Positions 1 through 5,826 of a stretch of DNA of 54,508 nucleotides are shown one piece after another (position 1 is the first letter of the stretch; each line of letters begins with the position of its first letter). Below the pieces are notes generated by a model. It made no database searches. It was not told the origin of the DNA and saw only the letters and a program-made list of their open reading frames with translations. The DNA is from Desulfobulbus sp. (GTDB lineage: Bacteria; Desulfobacterota; Desulfobulbia; Desulfobulbales; Desulfobulbaceae). The DNA is taken from assembly GCF_030824455.1 (NCBI RefSeq), contig NZ_JAVBXR010000028.1:1-54508 (forward strand). The letters run 5' to 3'. Both the position numbers and the translations under genes were made by a program.

Positions 1-49
1 AGACGCCAATGTCGCCGTAGCGTGCGGGTCATGCCAACTTCGGGAGTTG

Positions 50-724
50 TCACTCCCTGAAAAACGACTTAACCGAACCATAAAAGGGAAATCCGGCCAA
101 GACTGTCACTGATTCAGGTTTTATTATTTCCTCTAGCAAGTTCCCTGGCTTAGTAGTCAAATGACCTCCATTCACATCTTGGCATAATTTATACATTTCT
201 GTTACTAAGTCATACTCTGCAAAATTTTTTGTGTTTTCTGGTCTGCCTGGTTTGAGAGTAGCTAAGTGAGCACCACATACGAAACTTATACTCTTTAATT
301 CTTTAAGGACTTTCAGTGATGCTGACGGTTGTGTCGGATCTTTAGCAAGGCTAAAACTGTATTCTGCGCCAAAGTGCTTTTCGGCCATATTCAAAAAAAA
401 GTGCTGCAATTTAGGTTCTTTTAGAATCTCTAATAATGAATCAGATTTTTCTTTAATCAGCTTAAATTTTTTGTTTAATTCTCCAATAGATAGTTCTCCG
501 AAGTATTGTTTTTTAACACAGTAAATTGTTGCTATTGCGTTTACGCGATTAAAGTTCTCTTCGCCTAACAATTTAATAATGCTTTCCTCGTCTTCAGTGG
601 AGAACTCAAAATCAATTGATCCGTTAAAACCACGTGGCCAAGTCAATTGTGAGCCAGATTGTGGTTTGCGAGTTTTTTGATCGCCAAAAGTTAGCGTGAT
701 TGTAGAAATATTTTTTTTAACCAT
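50..724 (-). CDS. Hypothetical protein, AT-rich orphan
   Basis: Encodes 224 residues that I do not recognise. No signal peptide, membrane segment or known catalytic motif is visible. The protein is lysine- and glutamate-rich, mixed alpha/beta in character, and probably cytosolic. Codon use is clearly AT-rich compared with the GC-rich genes to its right, which suggests recent acquisition. It starts at an ATG with no obvious Shine-Dalgarno sequence. It lies directly downstream of a truncated quinone-reductase gene on the same strand, in a cluster that looks like integron cassettes, where unknown AT-rich genes are common. The reading frame is long and intact, so it is probably expressed, but I assign no function. 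Confidence 0.6.
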   Translation of the reverse strand: MVKKNISTITLTFGDQKTRKPQSGSQLTWPRGFNGSIDFEFSTEDEESIIKLLGEENFNRVNAIATIYCVKKQYFGELSIGELNKKFKLIKEKSDSLLEILKEPKLQHFFLNMAEKHFGAEYSFSLAKDPTQPSASLKVLKELKSISFVCGAHLATLKPGRPENTKNFAEYDLVTEMYKLCQDVNGGHLTTKPGNLLEEIIKPESVTVLAGFPFYGSVKSFFRE

Positions 725-769
725 CGATAACTGACTAAATGTAGTTCAAGATTTGTATCATACCTATTT

Positions 770-901
770 TTAAGGCATTTCATACAGGTCGGAAGTCTTC
801 ACCTCATGCCCTGCTCCGGCAAGCGTCTCACAAGCAGTGCGAAACATAGCGCTGTTGAAACTTTGGGGCTCTGGATGCCAATAAACCACGAATACTTTCA
901 T
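770..901 (-). pseudogene. Truncated NAD(P)H-quinone reductase (flavodoxin-fold) N-terminus
   Basis: A 43-residue reading frame with a very strong ribosome site (GGAGG before the ATG). The start reads MKVFVVYWHPEPQSFNSAMF and ends with the segment HEVKTSDLYEMP. This is the first beta strand, the FMN/FAD phosphate-binding HPEPxSFN loop and the second strand of the NQO1/MdaB/KefF-type NAD(P)H oxidoreductases, which normally run to about 190-260 residues. The frame stops right after the conserved DLYxM segment. No continuation is visible in the next 45 bases before the unknown gene, so the gene seems to have lost everything downstream through a deletion or replacement. Identification rests on the motif only. 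Confidence 0.55.
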
Positions 902-965
902 AAACAACCTCCTTGTTTTGTTGTCTAACGTACCGCGATGAGCGCGCAAGGTCCGGCCTAACGGT

Positions 966-1027
966 GCGATAACAGCCCGGCCGAGGGACTACCCACCTTT
1001 TAAGAACGCGGCATTGGCTTGTTATGC
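966..1027 (-). repeat. attC-like recombination site (cassette end)
   Basis: A 62-base imperfect inverted repeat. The left arm TAACAGCCCGGCCG (from 970) pairs with the right arm CGGCATTGGCTTGTTA (ending 1024). The pairing leaves one extra base after TAACA and a two-base mismatch between GCC and the inner CCG block. Paired R and L boxes, an extrahelical base and an unpaired spacer make up integron attC architecture. The outer end GTTATGC is close to the GTTRRRY core. The stop codon of the adjacent thioesterase (1022-1024) lies inside the site, as often in cassettes. Perfect core matches GTTAGGC and GTTAGAC also occur just beyond on the minus strand (around 950 and 920). Confidence 0.5.
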
Positions 1028-1444
1028 TGTTCTTGTAGAAACCCTATCCAGAACTAATTGGGTCTGGGTTACCACCGCGCAAAGTTTTCCTTCATTGTTG
1101 CGGATTGTGGTTTGCCAAACCATAGTAGTGCGGCCTCGATGTAAGGCAACACTTTCTCCGGTTATTTTGGTGTTAACTTTTGCAGGTGCAATGAATTTTG
1201 TGCTTGAATCAGTAGTTGCTTGGCGCTTGCCTTTGTTGAGATTTAGCCCCGTTCCAACTGCACCAAGAGTGTCAGCGAAGGCCATATATGCGCCACCATG
1301 GAGGATTCCTTCTGAAGTACAGAGGTCAGGACGAACTTCAAGCTCTGCTGTAACTCGATTTACTGCAAGTTCGACAAAATGAATTCCCATCAGGCCCGGA
1401 AAAAGTGGGGCAAGAAGTTCATGGAGAGCGGCGATGTCTAGCAT
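1022..1444 (-). CDS. PaaI-family hotdog thioesterase
   Basis: A 140-residue protein of the small hotdog-fold thioesterase family (PaaI/DUF4442-like), which hydrolyses acyl- or aryl-CoA thioesters in the cytosol, usually as a tetramer. The central helix carries the family motif ILHGGAYMAFADT (His49-Gly50-Gly51, with Asp58 one turn later as the probable catalytic carboxylate). The strand segment STKFIAPAKVNTKITGE is typical of the fold. Length is normal for the family. The start ATG has AGAGGA upstream. The gene ends inside an attC-like repeat and is preceded by a half attC, so it looks like a mobile cassette gene. The true substrate cannot be told from the sequence. Confidence 0.8.
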   Translation of the reverse strand: MLDIAALHELLAPLFPGLMGIHFVELAVNRVTAELEVRPDLCTSEGILHGGAYMAFADTLGAVGTGLNLNKGKRQATTDSSTKFIAPAKVNTKITGESVALHRGRTTMVWQTTIRNNEGKLCAVVTQTQLVLDRVSTRTA

Positions 1445-1460
1445 ACGATTCCTCTGGGAA

Positions 1461-1500
1461 GCATAACGTTTGAATTCACCGGCCTACGCGGCTTTTGGCG
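1461..1500 (-). repeat. Half attC-like site
   Basis: On the minus strand the sequence ends GGTGAATTCAAACGTTATGC just before the thioesterase start. This is the inner box, spacer and core of a typical attC right half. The matching left half, expected about 60-100 bases upstream, is not recognisable. That stretch instead holds unrelated sequence and a group II intron-like tail, so the site appears interrupted. Confidence 0.4.
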
Positions 1501-1650
1501 CAAGAAGTGGCTCAGTTCGTTCGGGCAGTTTTCTCTTTTTTTAAGTGGAGTCGGGTATGACCAATCAATGGCTCAAGTGTCAAGGTTTGCGGTCTGTCAA
1601 AGATCTGCGGGTAAACATCCATGGCCCGGCTACGGCTCGGTAGCTTTGGG

Positions 1651-1721
1651 GAACCACCTGGTGCGGACCCGCATGCCAGGTGGTGTGGGGGCTGAGGGAG
1701 AGATTCCCCCGGCTACCCGAT
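1651..1721 (+). ncRNA. Group II intron 3'-end remnant (domains V-VI)
   Basis: Bases 1651-1684 form a 34-nucleotide hairpin of domain V size: GAACCACCTGGTGC pairs with GCATGCCAGGTGGT around a GACC-type loop. It is followed by GTGTGGGGG, a second stem closed by CCCCCGGCTACCCGAT, resembling domain VI and the 3' splice end of bacterial group II introns. No intron-encoded reverse transcriptase and no GTGYG 5' end are present between here and 1500, so only a 3' fragment survives. Its orientation is opposite to the cassette genes, as described for introns that insert into attC sites. Recognition is by memory of family sequences and needs a covariance search. Confidence 0.45.
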
Positions 1722-1728
1722 TATGTCG

Positions 1729-1989
1729 TTATTCGTAGTGAGTCCAAAGTCTTAACACTTTGACAGCATGCTCTTCTTCAATGATTTGGTAGACTAGCCG
1801 ATGTTGGATATTGATGCGACGAGAGTATGTGCCAGCCAAATCACCTACCAATTTTTCGTAGGGTGGTGGTGTTTGAAATGGATCAACTTTTAATATTTCA
1901 AGCAAGCTTTCCGCTTTGCCCTTGAGACCAGTCGCTTTTAATTTTTTCCCGTCTTTCTGGGCCTGTTTCGTGAAATACAGCGTCCACAT
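1729..1989 (-). CDS. YoeB/Txe-family toxin
   Basis: An 86-residue RelE-superfamily ribosome-dependent mRNA endonuclease of the YoeB/Txe type. The core segment YSRRINIQHRLVYQI and the C-terminal WTHYE match the family. By alignment with E. coli YoeB, the catalytic residues are Glu45, Arg64, His84 and Tyr85, all present, so the toxin should be active. The start ATG overlaps the antitoxin stop (TGATG), giving translational coupling; two in-frame upstream codons (TTG, GTG) are less likely starts. It forms a two-gene operon with the YefM-like antitoxin and sits in the cassette-like cluster, where such addiction modules often stabilise arrays. Confidence 0.88.
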   Translation of the reverse strand: MWTLYFTKQAQKDGKKLKATGLKGKAESLLEILKVDPFQTPPPYEKLVGDLAGTYSRRINIQHRLVYQIIEEEHAVKVLRLWTHYE

Positions 1990-2231
1990 CACCAATCAAG
2001 TTCCTTGGAACACTCATCAAGGTTTTGGGTGAGCCCTTCTTTTATAGATTCTCTCATTCCAGGCACAGACAAAAGGTAGAGAGTTTCATTAATAGCGCTC
2101 CAGTCTTCTTCAGACAGGAGTACCGCATTGTATCTTTTCCCAGTAATAACAATTGGTTGATGCGTCTCTGCGGCTTGGTCAATCAGGTTGTAAAGTTTGG
2201 CGCGTGCTTCCGTAGCGTTTAATGTAGTCAT
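1989..2231 (-). CDS. YefM/Phd-family antitoxin
   Basis: An 80-residue antitoxin of the YefM/Phd family. The N-terminal half (TTLNATEARAKLYNLIDQAA, then PIVITGKRYNAVLLSEEDW) is the conserved dimerisation and DNA-binding domain. The C-terminal half, about residues 50-80, is the flexible acidic segment that wraps the toxin. It is expected to neutralise the YoeB-type partner and repress the shared promoter, alone and as a complex. GGAGG lies just before the ATG. The upstream 60 bases, containing a TACGAAATAGCGTA near-palindrome (2254-2267), are the likely operator, which is an inference. Confidence 0.9.
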   Translation of the reverse strand: MTTLNATEARAKLYNLIDQAAETHQPIVITGKRYNAVLLSEEDWSAINETLYLLSVPGMRESIKEGLTQNLDECSKELDW

Positions 2232-2293
2232 TTTACTACCTCCGTGGATTAAACGTACGCTATTTCGTACTTGTGATCAAGGCTGAATTTGAG

Positions 2294-2380
2294 ACATAAC
2301 GTTGAGCTCAAATGCCGCCGAGCGTAGCGAGGGAACTTGGAGCGTAAGCGACAAGAGGTCAGCTGAAGCGATTGGTTCTG
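2294..2380 (-). repeat. Degenerate attC-like site at edge of the accessory region
   Basis: On the minus strand the segment GGCATTTGAGCTCAACGTTATG precedes the antitoxin gene and again resembles an attC inner box plus core. The other end near 2371-2380 contains AACC where AAC is expected, and pairing of the two arms is poor. It marks the border between AT-richer accessory DNA and the GC-rich ABC transporter genes. Support is weak. Confidence 0.3.
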
Positions 2381-2447
2381 AATTATTTGACCCGTGGAAC
2401 AAGGTCCGCTTGCATGTAAACCGCCCCCAGTCCCGCCCGTTGCCGCT

Positions 2448-3233
2448 TCACTTGATCAGCCGACGACGCATGGTGGTCAGCCCCAGCACCAGAAAGCAGA
2501 GGGTGAACACAATCAGGTAGCCCAGGCTGAGGAGCGGGTTGGTTTCCACCAGCCCCAGGCAGCAGGCGCGGGACAGTTCCACCAAATGATACAGCGGGAA
2601 GATTAGGGCTGCGGTCTGCGCCCATTCGGGCAGCCCGGAAACCGGGAAAAAGGTGCCGCTAAAAAGGAACATCGGGGTGATGAAGAGAAAAATCGGCAGG
2701 TTGAACATGTCGATTGAAGGCGTGATTCCGGTGAAGAACATGCCCACCGCGCCAAAGGCCAGCCCGCCGAGAAAGGCTAGGGGCACAATCAGCAAGCCCT
2801 GGGGAAAATTGACAAACCCGAACAGCCCCAGCACCAGGGTCATCACGGCGGCGGCGGCCGTTGCCTTGGTGGCGCCCCAGACGATCTCGGCCAGGATGAT
2901 TTCCTCCAGGCTGAGCGGCGTGGTCATCATGCCGTCAAAGGTTTTTTGATAGTACATGCGCACAAAGGAGGCGTAGGTGGTCTCGAAAAACGAGTTGTAC
3001 ATGATAGAAATGGCAATCAGGGCTGGGGCCATGAATTGGGTGTAGGCGAGCGCCTTGCCGCCGTAGCTGAGCCCCTGCACCAGGCCCTGGAATCCCAGGC
3101 CAAAGGCAAGAATATAGAAGGCCGGCTCCAGCAGCGGCACCAGGAAATTGACCTTCCAGATCTTCCGGTAGACGATCAGGTTGCGGCGCCAGACGCTCAA
3201 AAAACGCCAGGAGATGTTGCTCATCCGAATCAT
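2448..3233 (-). CDS. ABC-2 type exporter permease, NodJ family
   Basis: A 261-residue integral membrane permease of the ABC-2 family closest to NodJ/DrrB. About six hydrophobic segments are visible, including FLVPLLEPAFYILAFGLGF near residue 30, LLIVPLAFLGGLAFGAVGMF in the middle and a C-terminal FTLCFLVLGLT segment, followed by a short basic tail. It pairs with the ATPase encoded just upstream to form an exporter in the inner membrane. The substrate is unknown, although NodIJ homologues export lipo-oligosaccharides or lipids. I chose the ATG at 3233 because the longer frame begins with TTG. A 103-base gap to the ATPase gene contains no other reading frame I can support. Confidence 0.85.
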   Translation of the reverse strand: MIRMSNISWRFLSVWRRNLIVYRKIWKVNFLVPLLEPAFYILAFGLGFQGLVQGLSYGGKALAYTQFMAPALIAISIMYNSFFETTYASFVRMYYQKTFDGMMTTPLSLEEIILAEIVWGATKATAAAAVMTLVLGLFGFVNFPQGLLIVPLAFLGGLAFGAVGMFFTGITPSIDMFNLPIFLFITPMFLFSGTFFPVSGLPEWAQTAALIFPLYHLVELSRACCLGLVETNPLLSLGYLIVFTLCFLVLGLTTMRRRLIK

Positions 3234-3336
3234 GGTCGTTCTCGCCAAAAGCCGGGAGAACGGCGTTTCCCGCTTCGCAACGCGCTGTATGTGTGCTGCA
3301 TGGTTTTCCCACCTATGTTTTTTGCCAAGGTTGTCG

Positions 3337-4272
3337 TCATTCGCGCAGCTCCCTGCCGGTAAGGCGAAGAAAAACGTCCTCCAGAGTGGCGGACCGGAAG
3401 GTGCATTGCCGGGAGTGAAAACCAGCGCGAACCGCCTGCTCGATTTCGGCGTTGCCCTTGTTGTAAATCACCAGCCGGTCGGCCATCCGGTCGAACTCGA
3501 CCTTTCGCTCAGCCAGAAAGTCCACCAGTTCCTGGTCCGCGCCGCTTACTTCGATGATCGAGCTGCCGACATGGGCCTCAATCAGGCCAGTCGGCGCGCC
3601 TTCGATCAAAATCCTGCCGTGATCCATAATCACCAGCCGGTCGCACAGCTGGGCCGCCTCCTCCATGTAATGGGTGGTGAGGATGAAGGTCTTGCCCCGG
3701 GCGCGCAGGGCGTGCAGTTTTTCCCACAACAGATGCCGCGACTGGGGATCAAGGCCGGTGGTCGGTTCGTCGAGGATAATCAGTTCAGGGTCGTTGATCA
3801 GGGCTCGCGCCAGGGTCAGGCGACGGGCCAGGCCGCCGGACAGTTCGCCTACCTTGGCCTCCCGTTTTTTCTCCAAGGCAAAGAAATGCAGCAGTTCCTC
3901 GGCGCGCTCGCGGGCCTGATCCGCCGGAATTTGAAAATAGCCGGCGAAGATCAACAGGTTCTGCAGCACCGAAAGGTCCGGGTCCAGGGTGTTGTCCTGC
4001 TGGCAGACGCCGACCCGCGAGCGGATGCGTCGCCAATCGTCGGCCACATCCAGGCTAAAGACCCGCAGGCTGCCGGAACTGGGCGGGGCAAACCCGTAGA
4101 TCATGCGGATTGCCGAGGTCTTGCCCGCGCCGTTGGGGCCGAGCAGGCCAAAGCATTCGCCGGCCCGCACCGCAAAGGAAATGCCGGCCACCGCGCTGAC
4201 GCCGTTGTAGTGCTTGCCCAGGTTGTCCACCTGCAAGATGATCTCCCCGGCTGCGGTTGGTTGTTGGTCCAT
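3337..4272 (-). CDS. ABC exporter ATP-binding protein, NodI family
   Basis: A 311-residue ATPase of the NodI/DrrA type. Walker A is GPNGAGKT (residues 45-52), the Q-loop is around Gln91, the signature is LSGGLARR (144-151), and Walker B with its catalytic Glu is IILDEPTTGLDP (Glu169). The roughly 80-residue C-terminal domain beyond the ATPase core is typical of exporters handling hydrophobic or lipid-linked substrates. It should bind the cytosolic face of the permease encoded downstream. The gene starts 11 bases after the thioesterase stop, so the three genes are likely one operon. No strong Shine-Dalgarno site precedes the ATG. Confidence 0.9.
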   Translation of the reverse strand: MDQQPTAAGEIILQVDNLGKHYNGVSAVAGISFAVRAGECFGLLGPNGAGKTSAIRMIYGFAPPSSGSLRVFSLDVADDWRRIRSRVGVCQQDNTLDPDLSVLQNLLIFAGYFQIPADQARERAEELLHFFALEKKREAKVGELSGGLARRLTLARALINDPELIILDEPTTGLDPQSRHLLWEKLHALRARGKTFILTTHYMEEAAQLCDRLVIMDHGRILIEGAPTGLIEAHVGSSIIEVSGADQELVDFLAERKVEFDRMADRLVIYNKGNAEIEQAVRAGFHSRQCTFRSATLEDVFLRLTGRELRE

Positions 4273-4283
4273 GGCGTGCCGGC

Positions 4284-5330
4284 TCAGATCCGGTTCTCGT
4301 GGCGCAGCAGGGACTGCAGGCTGCGATGGGCCGCAAGATAGCGGGCGTCCTCGGCGTAGGTGGTCGGGTAGACCGTGGGAACCGGGTGGTGCCTGAGTTC
4401 GCCGTCGACGTTGGCAAAGGTGAACAGACAGGAGTTGGACAGGGCCTTGGCAGTCCGGTCGCGGCTGATGCGCTCGATGCCCGCCTCAACGCAGATAAAC
4501 GAGTCGCTGGTGTAGACAATCCGGGAGGTGAAGTGCAGTTTGTCGCCCATGCGCACCGGATGGAAGAAATTGATCCGGTTGACCCCGGCGATGATCGAGC
4601 GGTTCGGCGCCGCCAGTTCGGAGCAGATCGAAGAAAGCTCAAAGGCGCGGCGGATCAGGTAGCCGCCGAAGATGGTAAAGGGCACGTTTTCCTGGTCCGG
4701 ATAGGTGCGCTCCCAGGCGTCGGTGGTCAGGCGGCGGCAGAGATGGCCAGCAAAGCCCGGTTCGTCCTGGGCCAGGTGCAGCGCGGTCAGCATCTCGTAT
4801 TCTTCCCGGCTGGGCGGCTCGTGCAGGGCCGCCTGCATGTGGCGGTATTCCTCGCGCCGGGCCAGGGCCTTGCCGGCCCGCCGTTTTTCGATGGGCTCCA
4901 CATAGTCGAGCGGCGGCAGGGTCACGCTGGAGACGTCCTCGCCGTAGCCGGAGCGGGCCACCATGGTGAAATAGCAGGAGGCGATGTGCAGGGTCGGATC
5001 GCCGGGCTGCTCGATCCGAATGCCGATTTCCAGCGAACTACGGCCGATGTGGTTGATGGTGGCGGCAAAGGTCAGGTCGCGGGTTACGTCCACGGCGTGA
5101 CGGACCACGATGTTGTCGATGGCGGCCGTCACCACCCGGGCCGTGGGATGGAACTGATTGACGTAGCGCAGGGCGGCCTCTTCGGCCACCTTGTCGAGGA
5201 TCTCAAGCAGCAGGCCAAAGCGCATGTTGCCCTGCAGGGGTTCGTCCACCACCATGAAACGGCGGCGCAGGGCAGGATCGCTGCCCAGGGCCAGGGTCCG
5301 GTGGTAGAGGGTTTCTTGTGGCTGAGTCAT
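4284..5330 (-). CDS. Acyl-CoA thioesterase, tandem hotdog (ACOT9/BFIT-like)
   Basis: A 348-residue protein with two hotdog domains, roughly residues 20-150 and 190-330. The first has the MRFGLLLEILDKVAEEAA helix and the second the parallel FTIFGGYLIRRAFELSSI helix, each followed by a strand of the IDNIVVRHAVDV / VNRINFFHPVRMGDK type. This is the arrangement of long-chain acyl-CoA thioesterases. The start at 5330 follows the conserved region; the frame can be extended 33 residues upstream, but that extension is not family-like. It is the first gene of an apparent operon with a NodIJ-type exporter, which may hint at lipid handling (inference). Confidence 0.8.
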   Translation of the reverse strand: MTQPQETLYHRTLALGSDPALRRRFMVVDEPLQGNMRFGLLLEILDKVAEEAALRYVNQFHPTARVVTAAIDNIVVRHAVDVTRDLTFAATINHIGRSSLEIGIRIEQPGDPTLHIASCYFTMVARSGYGEDVSSVTLPPLDYVEPIEKRRAGKALARREEYRHMQAALHEPPSREEYEMLTALHLAQDEPGFAGHLCRRLTTDAWERTYPDQENVPFTIFGGYLIRRAFELSSICSELAAPNRSIIAGVNRINFFHPVRMGDKLHFTSRIVYTSDSFICVEAGIERISRDRTAKALSNSCLFTFANVDGELRHHPVPTVYPTTYAEDARYLAAHRSLQSLLRHENRI

Positions 5331-5521
5331 GGGGCGTCTCTTATGGGAAAAATGAGGGGGAGATGAGTTAGATGCGGGGAAACAGTAAAGAATGTGCCGT
5401 TGTTTGGCAAGGGATGAAACAAGGCGCACGGGGAGAAACGGCCGCGCCGGCGGGTTACAGGCGAGCGCCGTAGGCCGTTTCCTTTGTAAAAATGGCGCGT
5501 GTTTGTTTTGTCGTTTCCAAC

Positions 5522-5604
5522 CCGTAGCCTGGATGCAGCTTGCGGAATCCAGGGTTTAATGTGAGGTGTTCCCGGATTCCGTTGCACTTCATCCAGGCTA
5601 CGGT
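5522..5604. repeat. REP-like inverted-repeat doublet
   Basis: Two arms of about 32 bases face each other. The left arm begins CCGTAGCCTGGATGCAGC (5522) and contains GCGGAATCCAGGG. The right arm begins CCCGGATTCCGTTGC (5571) and ends CATCCAGGCTACGG (5604). The GTAGCCTGGAT...GGAATCC pattern is a repeated extragenic palindrome type seen in many proteobacterial genomes, mobilised by REP-associated transposases. It lies in the 5430-5826 non-coding gap; the rest of that gap shows no gene I can support. It may also end transcription between the two divergent units. Confidence 0.5.
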
Positions 5605-5826
5605 CGGCCATCTCTAGTTCTCTGATTTTTCAGAAAAATATTGTGAGGCGTTGGTTGCCTTGCTATTTTGAAGGGTAGGGCAGCCGCACCTTGACGACCG
5701 GATCGGCTTCAGCGCGATCATTGCACATCACTCTTGGCCAAGGATTCTCCATGGACCATCACTCACTCCTCACTCTCCCTATCGGTTGCATGCTTTCCCG
5801 TCGTCAGGCAAACCCCATGCCGCATG

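Noticed and set aside
3181..5366. Two long plus-strand frames opposite the ABC transporter and thioesterase genes
   Set aside because: Shadow frames of genes with intact Walker, signature and hotdog motifs on the minus strand.
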